Part shown: positions 56,583-64,000 of the stretch, piece by piece
Layout of the letters: the number at the start of each line of letters is the position of its first letter
Position numbering within the stretch: the first letter of the stretch is position 1
DNA from: Rahnella rivi
GTDB taxonomy: Bacteria > Pseudomonadota > Gammaproteobacteria > Enterobacterales > Enterobacteriaceae
Direction of reading: 5' to 3'
Length of the DNA stretch: 64,000 bases
NCBI RefSeq assembly: GCF_019049655.1
Contig: NZ_JAFMOX010000060.1
Coordinates: 167,990-231,989 of the forward strand
Notes under the pieces: generated by a model
Database searches by the model: none
What the model was told of the DNA's origin: nothing
Seen by the model: only the letters and a program-made list of their open reading frames with translations
Translations under genes and position numbers: made by a program

Positions 56583-57902
56583 TCAGTCCGGCTGAGGCGT
56601 TTTCATCACTATCGCTGTCAGGGCCGAGAGCAAACAGCCCGCCATCAGATAAATGGCGACGGAATGCCATTCACCGCCGGAGAAATTCAGTAACGCGGCG
56701 GCAATAAACGGCGTAAATCCGCCACCCACCACGCTGGCGACCTGATAACCCACACCGGCACCACTGTAGCGGTAGCCTGCGCCGAACATTTCCGTGAACA
56801 TCGGTTGCTGCACGCACACCACCATATCGTGAGCGATATTAGCCAGCAGTAACGAGAAGATCACCACGCCGACAAGGGAACGTGCTTCCAGCGCCATAAA
56901 GAACGGGAACGCACTCAGGGCACCGACGAATGCGCCGGTAATGTAGATGCGGCGACGTCCGAAGCGATCTGCCAGCCAGGCGAACAGCGGGATCGTCAGG
57001 CAGCTTATCCCGCCGACCAGCAATCCGATATTGAGAAACAGCTCACGCGACATCCCCAGGTTGTGCGTCGAATAGTTCAGTGCGAACGCGGTGACAATGT
57101 ACATCGTCAGCAATTCGCAAAGGCGCAGGAGGATGATTTTCAAAAATGCGCCGGGGTGGCGGTTCAGTGCTTCGAAGACCGGCAGGCGTTTTTTCGCTTC
57201 TTTGGGCTGCGCTTCCTGAGCACGTTCGAACTCGACCGACTCTTCCATGCCGTTGCGGACCCACAGCGCGCCCAGCACCAGCACAACACTGAACAGAAAC
57301 GGCAAACGCCAGCCCCAGCTGAGGAACTGGGCGTCGGTGGTCAGGTGGCTTATCAGCGACACCAGACCGGTAGCCAGCAGCAGACCGACGCCGTATCCCA
57401 TCTGGATGCCGCTGCTGTAGAACGCCTTTTTGCCCGAAGGTGCACTTTCAACGGCCAGCAGCGCAGCGCCACCCCATTCGCCGCCGACGGCAAAACCCTG
57501 AATGGCGCGCAGGGTGACCAGCAGAGCCGGGGCCCACCAGCCAATGGTTGCGAAAGAGGGGAGGATACCGATGCATGCGGTGGCGATGCCCATGATCCAG
57601 ACGGTCATCATCAGCATCCGTTTGCGACCCAGACGATCGCCAAAATGGCCGAAGACAATGCCGCCGAGCGGGCGGAAGAGGAAGCCTACGCCGAAGGTGG
57701 CAAACGCCGCGAGCGTGCCCATTGCCGGGTCAATTTGCGGAAAAAATTCACTGTTAAACACCAGCGCGGCGGTGATGCCGTAGAGTAAAAAATCAAACCA
57801 GTCGACGACTGCGCCGACGAAGCTCCCCCAGGCAGCCCGGCGGGCACGGTGATATGAAGGTATTTCCTCATCGGGGCGGGGGGCAGTGAGCATGGCGTCC
57901 AT
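56583..57902 (-). CDS. shiA: Shikimate transporter ShiA (MFS)
   Basis: 439 residues (438 in E. coli), twelve membrane segments. MFS metabolite:H+ symporter signatures: SFVGAVVDWFDFLLYGITAALVF in TM1, GHFGDRLGRKRMLMMTVWIMG in loop 2-3 and LRAIQGFAVGGEWGGAALLAVE. It takes up shikimate with protons. Its place next to amn supports ShiA over related dicarboxylate symporters. Confidence 0.9.
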   Translation of the reverse strand: MDAMLTAPRPDEEIPSYHRARRAAWGSFVGAVVDWFDFLLYGITAALVFNSEFFPQIDPAMGTLAAFATFGVGFLFRPLGGIVFGHFGDRLGRKRMLMMTVWIMGIATACIGILPSFATIGWWAPALLVTLRAIQGFAVGGEWGGAALLAVESAPSGKKAFYSSGIQMGYGVGLLLATGLVSLISHLTTDAQFLSWGWRLPFLFSVVLVLGALWVRNGMEESVEFERAQEAQPKEAKKRLPVFEALNRHPGAFLKIILLRLCELLTMYIVTAFALNYSTHNLGMSRELFLNIGLLVGGISCLTIPLFAWLADRFGRRRIYITGAFVGALSAFPFFMALEARSLVGVVIFSLLLANIAHDMVVCVQQPMFTEMFGAGYRYSGAGVGYQVASVVGGGFTPFIAAALLNFSGGEWHSVAIYLMAGCLLSALTAIVMKTPQPD

Positions 57903-58105
57903 AATTGTCCTGTCTGTTCCTCAGATTTCTAAACTTTTTCGTTATTAAAATAGGCAAAAGGTTATTGAGTTATCAAAAAGCTTAACAAAAACCGCTACTG
58001 AGACTACAGCGTCAACCGCCAGGTTAAAATGCTTTTGCAAAATGAAAGGGGAGTTTTATGCAGAAAAGGGGCAAAGCAGGCAAGGATATCCAAAACACCA
58101 AAGCA

Positions 58106-58141
58106 AAACGCCCGCTTAAGTTTCCTTAAGCGGGCGTTTCT
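58106..58141 (-). terminator. tRNA-Asn terminator
   Basis: AAACGCCCGCTTAAG-tttc-CTTAAGCGGGCGTTT, a perfect 15-base stem followed by T on the minus strand, just after the tRNA. Confidence 0.88.
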
Positions 58142-58145
58142 AATT

Positions 58146-58221
58146 TGGCTCCTCTGACTGGACTCGAACCAGTGACATACGGATTAACAGTCCGCCGTTC
58201 TACCGACTGAACTACAGAGGA
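58146..58221 (-). tRNA. asn tRNA: tRNA-Asn (anticodon GUU)
   Basis: 76 bases including the encoded CCA. Acceptor TCCTCTG / CAGAGGA, anticodon loop CTGTTAA (GTT) and T loop GTTCGAGTC are as in E. coli tRNA-Asn. E. coli also has Asn tRNA genes beside nac. Confidence 0.97.
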
Positions 58222-58436
58222 ATCGTTGGAACGGGGCGAATAATAGCGACTGCCCCTGTGCATGTCAAAGGGGAAACTGCATAAATGTGTGCGTTTGCTG
58301 ATACTTTGGTCAAGTTGTTGAGAATAGAGTCAAAAAGGCCGGTTTGAGGGGTTGGGGCTGCAATCATAGAGCGTCTGATGCCCATAAAAGCCGCCAGTTA
58401 TTCATCCTGCTAATTGATAAGGCTGAACCATAAGAA

Positions 58437-58452
58437 TGCATTATGTTGGTGC
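58437..58452. promoter_or_regulatory. NtrC site candidate upstream of nac
   Basis: TGCATTATGTTGGTGC resembles the NtrC consensus TGCACY-N5-TGGTGCA, 140 bases before the sigma-54 promoter, a usual enhancer distance. Confidence 0.6.
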
Positions 58453-58591
58453 GCTCCCGATGAAATTATTGCGCGATCACACTGCATTTTTTTCTGCGCA
58501 GCCGTTTATTGTGCGGGCCATCCGACCATTTTCTCTTATGTTCCGGGGGACTGGCGGGGATGCGCCCGTTTTTTCATCTGGCAGCCGGAGA

Positions 58592-58608
58592 TTGGCGCAG
58601 ATCTTGCT
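58592..58608 (+). promoter_or_regulatory. Sigma-54 promoter of nac
   Basis: TTGGCGCAGATCTTGCT has the -24 GG and -12 GC exactly ten bases apart, matching TGGCACG-N4-TTGCT, about 83 bases before the nac start. Confidence 0.85.
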
Positions 58609-58690
58609 TTTATCAGAGCTGCTTATAAATACGCTGTTCGTGCATTACGTCAGTTCAGGGTACCCCTTACCGCGCAAGATGGAGGTAGAG

Positions 58691-59617
58691 ATGAATCTCA
58701 GGCGTTTAAAGTACTTCGTGAAAATCGTCGATATCGGCAGCCTGACGCAGGCCGCTGAGGTTCTGCATATCGCTCAACCGGCGCTGAGCCAGCAGCTGGC
58801 GACGCTGGAAGGTGAATTGCAGCAACAATTGCTGATTCGCACCAAGCGCGGCGTCACGCCCACGGAAGCCGGTCACATTCTTTATTCCCATGCGCAGGCC
58901 ATTTTGCGTCAGTGTGAGCAGGCGCAGTGCGCCGTAAGCAGCGCCGGGCAATCGCTCAGCGGGCAGGTGTCGGTCGGCCTTGCGCCGGGCACGGCGGCTT
59001 CACAGCTGGCGCTGCCGCTGTTGCAGGCAGTGCGCGAGCAGCATCCCGGCATTCTGCTGTATCTCAATGAAAACTTTGGCACGGCGCTGGGTGAATGGGT
59101 GCTGGATGGCCGCATGGACATGGCAGTGCTGTACGGCGCGCGCCCGGAAGCCGGGCTGTGCAGTCAGCCGCTGATGAGGGAAGATCTGTATCTGGTGGGC
59201 ACGCATGCTGTGCCGAATCCGGGAAAATACGTTGAGCTGAGCGAGGTGGCCAGGCTGAATCTGTTTATGCCGCGTGCTTATAACGTCATGCGCCGTCTGG
59301 TGGACGATGCCATGTCTTTGCGTCGTCTGAGCGCTAACATCATTGGTGAAATTGAATCTTCCGCCACGCTGACTGCCGCGGTGGCCAGCGGGCTGGGTGC
59401 GACGATTCTGCCGGAGTCCGCCGCCCGTGCCATGATCGGCCCGGCGAAAGCCTGGATGTCATGCATCAGCAGCCCGGCCATTCAGGTGCCGCTTTCATTA
59501 TGTATCTCAGAAACGCGGGCACTGTCGCCGGAGGCGATGGCGGTGAAGAAAATCCTGCTGGGACTGGTTGCGGAGCAGAGCACGCCGGTTCCTGAACCGA
59601 TGCTGGTGGCAAGCTGA
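58691..59617 (+). CDS. nac: Nitrogen assimilation control protein Nac
   Basis: 308 residues (305 in E. coli), LysR type. The N-terminus MNLRRLKYFVKIVDIGSLTQ AAEVLHIAQPALSQQLATLEG is almost identical to E. coli and Klebsiella Nac. The start ATG 58691 has GGAGGTAGAG directly before it. Nac adapts the cell to nitrogen limitation by activating sigma-70 genes for poor nitrogen sources and repressing gdhA and itself. The sigma-54 promoter and NtrC-like site put it under NtrBC control as in Klebsiella. The Puu genes of this window are plausible members of the same nitrogen response (inference). Confidence 0.95.
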   Translation: MNLRRLKYFVKIVDIGSLTQAAEVLHIAQPALSQQLATLEGELQQQLLIRTKRGVTPTEAGHILYSHAQAILRQCEQAQCAVSSAGQSLSGQVSVGLAPGTAASQLALPLLQAVREQHPGILLYLNENFGTALGEWVLDGRMDMAVLYGARPEAGLCSQPLMREDLYLVGTHAVPNPGKYVELSEVARLNLFMPRAYNVMRRLVDDAMSLRRLSANIIGEIESSATLTAAVASGLGATILPESAARAMIGPAKAWMSCISSPAIQVPLSLCISETRALSPEAMAVKKILLGLVAEQSTPVPEPMLVAS

Positions 59618-59623
59618 ACCATG

Positions 59624-59660
59624 AAAAAATGGGCGATCGTCGATCGCCCATTTGATTTTC
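59624..59660 (+). terminator. nac terminator
   Basis: AAATGGGCGATCG / CGATCGCCCATTT perfect stem followed by GATTTT, and A-rich on the other side, so also usable by the chitinase gene. Confidence 0.75.
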
Positions 59661-59690
59661 CCCGGTCAGGAGTGACCATTAAAACAAGGT

Positions 59691-61484
59691 TTACTTACAG
59701 GCTTTAATTTCCTTCCATTGTGACCATTCGCCAGTGAACTCCGGGTTACCAGGTTCATTGTTCTGTGTCCAATAGTTAGCCAGATACTCCTTGCCTTTCC
59801 ACACAACGCTTTCGCCTCCGTAGTAGATTTTTTGTGCGTCCCAGTTGTTCGCGCAGGTTTTACCCGTGCCGGTATCCGGCAATGGTTGCACCTGCGGCGT
59901 CACCGTCAGCGTATAAGAAGCCACATCGCTTTTCTTGCCGTCAGAAACGGTCAGTGTGAAGGTGTACTGTTTTTTCACCGTCACCGTCGGGGCAACAAAA
60001 CTGATGCTGTCACGGTCGGTACCCTCCAGCGTGTTACCGTTTGGCAGCAGCCAGGAGTAAGACAGTTTGTCACCGTTCGCATCGCTGGACGCGGCTGCGT
60101 TAAGTGTCACATTCGCCTGACTTTCCACATCACCAATCGGCCCGCTCAGTTTTGCCACTGGCGCCACGTTAGTGTCCGCCGGGGTTGGATCCGGGGTTGG
60201 TGTTGGCGCTGGCGTCGGATCCGGTGCTGGCGTGACCGGCTCGACCTTGCCGGAGTCATCAACAATCGACACATTAAAGAAGTGCTGAACGCAGCGTTTG
60301 TAGTCGCCTTCTTTAAACGCAGAGAATGGCGTCTGATAGCCGACTAACTGACAGGAATACGTCGAGCCTGTCGGGGTACTCGGATCCCATCCCCAGTCCT
60401 GTTCCCAGTACTGTGGCAGTGCGCCTGAGCCACCTTCATCGAACTGTTTCATGTTTTTACAGCCGAGCACTTCATTGGCAGGCACCGGCACTTTCAGGTA
60501 TTCCGCTTCACTTTTGTAGTAGGAGATACGGTTTTCACCCTGAGCAATTTCGGTCGGCCCGCCGCACTCCACGCCGCCGTTAATGATCTGGATGGTCACG
60601 CCGAACCCCGGTACCAGGCCGTTTTCTTTATCATGGGCGTTAGGCTGCCAGGTTCCGTCGATCACGTGCAGCATGCTGGGTTTCGGTGCCTGCGGTGTGA
60701 CGAAGAAGAACACGGCGCTGGCGAGGTTCAGCCAGGTGTCCGCGACCAGTTCCGGTTTATCGAGCAGCGTTCTGACCGTGCCAAACATCGCGTCTGAGAA
60801 CGGACCGTAGTTGTAGTTATAGGAAAGTTGTTTTGCCCCGCGACCAAAATAGCTGACGAAATCACCCTGCGCGTCTTTACCGCAAGGCCAGGTTTGCCCC
60901 TGCCAGACGTCCGGATTACATTCGCCGTTATAGCCGCCTTTCTGGCCTTCGGCCCAGCCCATTTCACGCAGCCACACCAGCCCCTGTCGCCATTCCGCCT
61001 CAGGGCGCCAGTTTTCATGTCCGCCGGTTTCCTGCGCGAAGTGCGCAAACATCGTTGCCAGGCCTTTACGGCAAATCGCGTCGGAATCACGTCCGTCAGT
61101 GTAAGTACCGCAAACTGCCGGGAATTTACCTATCGCCTTAATGAAGTTTTCATAACTGTATTCCGGCGCGCGGAGCGGGAAAATATAATCCCACTGCTCT
61201 TTGCTGAGGATTTTCTCAACGCGTTTTACGTTATCCGGGTTTGCCGCACGGCCCGGCGCAATTTTTTCAACGGAATCATTATCCAGCGTGCGGATGGAAG
61301 CTTTCACTTCCTGCATCAGCGGGTTTTGCGTTAATGAATTTTCTTTTTTGATCAAATCACTTTCTTTAATAACGTACGGTTCTGAAGGGGCAGGGGTTTC
61401 CTCCGCCAGCGCGGCAGAACTTGCAGCCAGCAAACAGGATGCGGTAATAAGATTTAAATAAAACTGAGGCTTTAATCGATGCAT
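59691..61484 (-). CDS. Secreted GH19 chitinase with PKD and chitin-binding domains
   Basis: 597 residues. A signal peptide (1-27, ending AALA), an N-terminal spacer, a GH19 catalytic domain (about 95-410) with AHFAQETGGHENWRPE (catalytic Glu152) and FGRGAKQLSYNYNYGPFSD, a Pro/Thr-rich linker (TPAPDPTPAPTPTPDPTP), a PKD domain (about 440-530) and a C-terminal CBM5/12 module with YYGGESVVWKGKEYLANYW. It cleaves chitin; GH19 enzymes often also inhibit fungi. It is the last gene of a minus-strand group with a LysR regulator, a muramidase and a ToxR-like regulator, which suggests muramidase-assisted release. Confidence 0.93.
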   Translation of the reverse strand: MHRLKPQFYLNLITASCLLAASSAALAEETPAPSEPYVIKESDLIKKENSLTQNPLMQEVKASIRTLDNDSVEKIAPGRAANPDNVKRVEKILSKEQWDYIFPLRAPEYSYENFIKAIGKFPAVCGTYTDGRDSDAICRKGLATMFAHFAQETGGHENWRPEAEWRQGLVWLREMGWAEGQKGGYNGECNPDVWQGQTWPCGKDAQGDFVSYFGRGAKQLSYNYNYGPFSDAMFGTVRTLLDKPELVADTWLNLASAVFFFVTPQAPKPSMLHVIDGTWQPNAHDKENGLVPGFGVTIQIINGGVECGGPTEIAQGENRISYYKSEAEYLKVPVPANEVLGCKNMKQFDEGGSGALPQYWEQDWGWDPSTPTGSTYSCQLVGYQTPFSAFKEGDYKRCVQHFFNVSIVDDSGKVEPVTPAPDPTPAPTPTPDPTPADTNVAPVAKLSGPIGDVESQANVTLNAAASSDANGDKLSYSWLLPNGNTLEGTDRDSISFVAPTVTVKKQYTFTLTVSDGKKSDVASYTLTVTPQVQPLPDTGTGKTCANNWDAQKIYYGGESVVWKGKEYLANYWTQNNEPGNPEFTGEWSQWKEIKACK

Positions 61485-61675
61485 AGTGAATACCCTTCAT
61501 TCGTTGCAATAAGTACAAGAATAAAAACTCTGAGGAGTTTGTGTTTTCAATGTCAGTCTCAGACCAACATTGAAAGGGTAATCTTCACCGGGTTACTTCA
61601 CTATTAAAATAAGAACATTGCCCATCATTAATTACGTGTGATTTTGCTTTGTGCCGTTGAGATAATCATTTATTT

Positions 61676-62620
61676 TCAGGAGCAGGTTTCAACGGCCTTG
61701 AGTGAAGAAATGATATTATTAACACCTCGGACTTTGGTCGTTCTGGTGACAAAGTTTGCATATGTTTTTAAAGTTTCATGATGAATGTCATCGGGTAATG
61801 TAAATGTCACTAATTTGCTGTGACGTTTTTCAATAAAATACTCTGCCACTTTTCTCGGAAAGATGGCGATCATATCACTGCGCTCAACGGCAGCAATGAT
61901 GCCATTCATAGACGATGAGTTATAAATGACTTTGCGCATATTGGTTTTTTCATTCTGGATATGACGATTATTGACCGACACCAGTTTCATGGTCTGGCCT
62001 TCGCTGTGACAATACACGGCATGGGGTAACGTGTAATAGTGTGAAAGCGTAAAGGCGGGTTGTGACGCCAGTAAACTGCCGGAACTGCACACCACCACGA
62101 AATCATCCACGGAATCAATTTCAACAGAGGTGATGCTGTGGTGGTGAAGGGCAAAATTACTTAGCACGATGTCATTGCCAGATTGCAGCAGATTTCTCAC
62201 ACATTCATCATGGTTAAATATGGTGGAGTTAGTGAAGGCGAGAAGGGTTTCCTGTAAATCATCTTGCTGATGTAAACGTTGAAAGTAAAAACTTTCGATT
62301 AAGTCAGAACACATGACTTTAACTGAAGAGACGGTTTTTTCCTGATTTTTAGCTTTATGAACCACGTCATCAATTATACACATGGCATGTGAAAAAGATT
62401 CATGAATGTCCAGGGCTATTTGTGTTGGTTTCATGCCCTGAGCGGTTCTGATAAAAAGTTCGACGGCTAAGAAACGTTGTAATTTATTAATGGAAAGACT
62501 GACCGCAGAAACGGAGAGTTCAAGTTTTTCAGCTGCGCGCGAAAGGCTACCAGAGACTATCACTTCATTCATGATCTTGATCAGATTATAATCAAACTCA
62601 TTTATTTTATCGTAAATCAT
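61676..62620 (-). CDS. LysR-family regulator of the chitinase locus
   Basis: 314 residues. The N-terminal winged helix-turn-helix is FDYNLIKIMNEVIVSGSLSRAAEKLELSVSAVSLSINKLQ; an effector-binding domain follows (about 95-300). GGAGAAAAG precedes the ATG. It lies 191 bases upstream of the chitinase gene on the same strand and downstream of the muramidase gene. More A+T rich than the core genes. Its effector is unknown; a perfect palindrome at 62697-62712 upstream may be its operator. Confidence 0.87.
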   Translation of the reverse strand: MIYDKINEFDYNLIKIMNEVIVSGSLSRAAEKLELSVSAVSLSINKLQRFLAVELFIRTAQGMKPTQIALDIHESFSHAMCIIDDVVHKAKNQEKTVSSVKVMCSDLIESFYFQRLHQQDDLQETLLAFTNSTIFNHDECVRNLLQSGNDIVLSNFALHHHSITSVEIDSVDDFVVVCSSGSLLASQPAFTLSHYYTLPHAVYCHSEGQTMKLVSVNNRHIQNEKTNMRKVIYNSSSMNGIIAAVERSDMIAIFPRKVAEYFIEKRHSKLVTFTLPDDIHHETLKTYANFVTRTTKVRGVNNIISSLKAVETCS

Positions 62621-62696
62621 TACTTTTCTCCGTCATCAAGATATGGAGCCTGCATCATTCACATTGTGATGCTACAAATAAAGTAAAAAAATCTCA

Positions 62697-62712
62697 AAAT
62701 ATCATGATATTT
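62697..62712. promoter_or_regulatory. Perfect 16-bp palindrome upstream of the LysR-type gene
   Basis: AAATATCATGATATTT, 77 bases before the LysR-type start and about 106 bases after the muramidase stop. Operator candidate for either local regulator. Confidence 0.5.
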
Positions 62713-62818
62713 GTATGCATTAATGAGTGGTTTGAATTAATTCCTAATAGCTAAACGATGTTGTGCATCACAAGTGAAGTTATTGCAGCTCATTTATTTG
62801 TATAAGAAACACTTATGT

Positions 62819-63370
62819 TTAAAGCGTTATCAGGCGCACCCGGTTTCTCATCCAGCCGTAAATGAAGGATTCATTACTGGCCTTACTTTCGGCTAAATCA
62901 AGATACCGTTGTCCCTGGCTGCAATTGAGCGAAGTGACCAGAACAGCGTCTCCTTCCTGCCCGCGCAGTCTCAGGAACCCGGCCAGCGCATTCAGCGTGG
63001 CAGGCCCAATTTTTCCGTCAACGGTGATATCGGGATAAACCTGGCCTTGCTGATTATATGCATTGAGCCAGCGTTGTAGCCACTTAATACCCACGGAAGG
63101 CCCCATATTTGTCCCGGTATCACACAGCTCTAACGCCAGAGCCGGCGACAAGGCGTGGATTTTGTCAAACCCTGGCTGATACCAGTAGTTTTTCTCCAGA
63201 ATGATATATGCCTGTTCACGGGTAAATGCTTTCATATCGCCGGTATAGCCATAATCACGTGCGGTCTTTTCGGTGATGCCCCAATGTGTCGCGCCGCCCG
63301 GATCGTCGGGATGGTTTATATAAGCCCCTTCATTTTCCAGCACGGCATCAATAATAGGATTGCTTGGCAT
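62819..63370 (-). CDS. TtsA-like muramidase (GH108 with peptidoglycan-binding domain)
   Basis: 183 residues. The GH108 domain (1-90) has IIDAVLENEGAYINHPDDPGG ATHWGIT with the catalytic Glu14; the C-terminal PG_binding_3 domain (about 95-180) contains NAYNQQGQVYPDITVDGKIG and ends NCSQGQRYLDLAES...FIYGWMRNRV. The layout and sequence match TtsA, the phage-endolysin-like muramidase that Salmonella Typhi uses to export typhoid toxin. No signal peptide and no adjacent phage structural genes are present. GAGGG precedes the start. Its place beside a chitinase gene suggests a role in chitinase export. Confidence 0.88.
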   Translation of the reverse strand: MPSNPIIDAVLENEGAYINHPDDPGGATHWGITEKTARDYGYTGDMKAFTREQAYIILEKNYWYQPGFDKIHALSPALALELCDTGTNMGPSVGIKWLQRWLNAYNQQGQVYPDITVDGKIGPATLNALAGFLRLRGQEGDAVLVTSLNCSQGQRYLDLAESKASNESFIYGWMRNRVRLITL

Positions 63371-63398
63371 AGTGGAACCCTCTGTGAGTAAAGAGATC

Positions 63399-63839
63399 TC
63401 AGATAACTAAGGTAAGATATACACCTACTCCGATTAACAGCACTAATACAATCAGACTCAGTAAAATAGGGTTATATGATATTTTTGTTTTGGGTTTTTT
63501 TTCCTGAATTATATCGATTGTTATTGAAGTATTCACCCGAATGCCTGATTTAGGTACGGTGATAAACAATTCATCCAACCCTAAGGTTTTAAGATCGCGG
63601 CGAATTAAATAGAGTGTTTGGGTAAGGCTGGCGTCGCTGGTAAAGGTACTTCTGGCACCCCATAAAGCATAAGATATCGCTGACTTCTCTATCACTTCGT
63701 CTTTTGCGTGTTCAATGATAAAACTGAGGCATCGGGCTCGCATCGTGGTCAGTTTAATATTCATTCCATTATTCAGCGTCTTTAACTCTTTCGTTCCTTC
63801 GTTGAAAACATACAACCCATTAATAAGATAAACGCTCAT
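63399..63839 (-). CDS. Membrane-tethered ToxR/CadC-like winged-helix regulator
   Basis: 146 residues. A transcriptional-regulatory C-type (OmpR/PhoB) winged helix fills about 10-105: LTTMRARCLSFIIEHAKDEV, recognition helix SLTQTLYLIRRDLKTLG and wing FITVPKSGIRV. A single membrane segment (about 125-145) ends the protein, leaving almost no periplasmic sensor, unlike ToxR or CadC proper. It lies 28 bases upstream of the muramidase gene on the same strand. Members of this class control toxin and exoprotein release in Yersinia and Vibrio; a like role here is inference. Confidence 0.85.
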   Translation of the reverse strand: MSVYLINGLYVFNEGTKELKTLNNGMNIKLTTMRARCLSFIIEHAKDEVIEKSAISYALWGARSTFTSDASLTQTLYLIRRDLKTLGLDELFITVPKSGIRVNTSITIDIIQEKKPKTKISYNPILLSLIVLVLLIGVGVYLTLVI

Positions 63840-64000
63840 CTTTCAACACTCTCCAGTCCGGTGGTAGAAAATTGCTGGCATTCATTTTTTGATAGGATTT
63901 ATCGTATCTTCTTTTTTGAAATTCACCACATTCAATCAGAATATTGTGATTAATTTTAGATAAGTTGTGATCTGTTATAAAAGTTGACGGGTTTTTTGAG
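63820..64000 (-). CDS. 3' end of an unidentified gene running off the window
   Basis: One minus-strand frame is open over the last 180 bases, while the other two soon meet stops. The last residues read NFLPPDWRVLKDERLSY before TAA at 63820. It overlaps the ToxR-like start by 20 bases, as in translationally coupled genes. No family recognised from about 59 residues. Could be chance in AT-rich DNA. Confidence 0.4.
   Translation of the reverse strand, partial: SKNPSTFITDHNLSKINHNILIECGEFQKRRYDKSYQKMNASNFLPPDWRVLKDERLSY

Larger units (their letters stand above)
58222..58690. other. tRNA-Asn to nac control region
   Basis: 469 bases, holding the tRNA promoter on one side and the nac NtrC and sigma-54 elements on the other. 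A frame in phase with nac runs through part of it, but the regulatory sites lie inside that frame, so it is not coding. Confidence 0.7.

Noticed and set aside
58146..58221. tRNA-Asn as an integration site for an island
   Set aside because: No integrase, no direct repeat of the tRNA 3' end was found, and both flanks (shiA, nac) are core genes.
62819..63370. Prophage remnant around the muramidase
   Set aside because: No capsid, tail, terminase or integrase gene within the window; the neighbours are regulators and a chitinase. Sequence beyond 64000 could change this.
3146..64000. matS sites for MatP
   Set aside because: Scanning by eye for GTGAC-N3-GTCAC found no exact match; a computed search allowing mismatches would be needed.

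Overview
The window is chromosomal DNA of a gamma-proteobacterium of the order Enterobacterales. The left 17 kb follows the Escherichia coli order rmf-fabA-lonH-matP-ompA-sulA-tfoX-yccS-yccF-helD-mgsA-yccT-yccU-hspQ-rlmI-yccX-tusE-yccA-serT almost gene for gene. Protein divergence from E. coli, mixed GC content and a plant/insect-associated accessory set (galactan use, chitinase) suggest a Yersiniaceae-like genus such as Rahnella or a relative. The genus is inference.

Layout. 1-17.3 kb: core block (ribosome hibernation, unsaturated fatty acid synthesis, Ter organisation, outer membrane protein A, SOS division inhibitor, helicase IV, methylglyoxal synthase, tRNA thiolation), ending in two identical tRNA-Ser(UGA) genes. 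tfoX/sxy in this block is frameshifted. 17.3-26.4 kb: an AraC regulator divergent from an NAD-dependent epimerase-like SDR, a three-gene ABC importer of the FbpABC/AfuABC type, a GNAT acetyltransferase, a chemoreceptor and an exported cupin. 26.6-29.2 kb: osmE, cvrA and a small acidic protein gene. 29.2-35.6 kb: putrescine utilisation (puuB, puuR, puuD divergent from puuA, puuP), without puuC or puuE. 35.6-36.3 kb: a gene-free stretch full of hairpins and a tandem repeat. 36.3-39.6 kb: sbcB, yeeA, tmaR.

39.6-51.1 kb is a complete-looking galactan catabolism locus: ATPase ganK divergent from ganEFG (ABC importer), ganA (GH53 endo-galactanase), ganB (GH42 beta-galactosidase), an orphan PTS EIIB domain protein, the outer membrane porin ganL and the LacI-type regulator ganR. 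A shared operator-like 12-mer lies in both control regions. 51.2-52.7 kb holds a DUF805 protein and an AT-rich, isolated YopT-type (C58) cysteine protease that looks horizontally acquired. 52.7-59.7 kb returns to core genes: a yeeO-type MATE exporter, amn, a GST, shiA, tRNA-Asn(GUU) and nac with a textbook sigma-54 promoter and a likely NtrC site.

59.7-64 kb is the most interesting part: a secreted GH19 chitinase (PKD and chitin-binding domains), a LysR-type regulator, a TtsA-like GH108 muramidase and a small membrane-tethered ToxR/CadC-like winged-helix regulator, all on the minus strand, with a further gene running off the window edge. This looks like a muramidase-assisted (TtsA / type 10 secretion-like) chitinase export locus with its own regulators. 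The gene calls are read from sequence and known families; their working together is inference.
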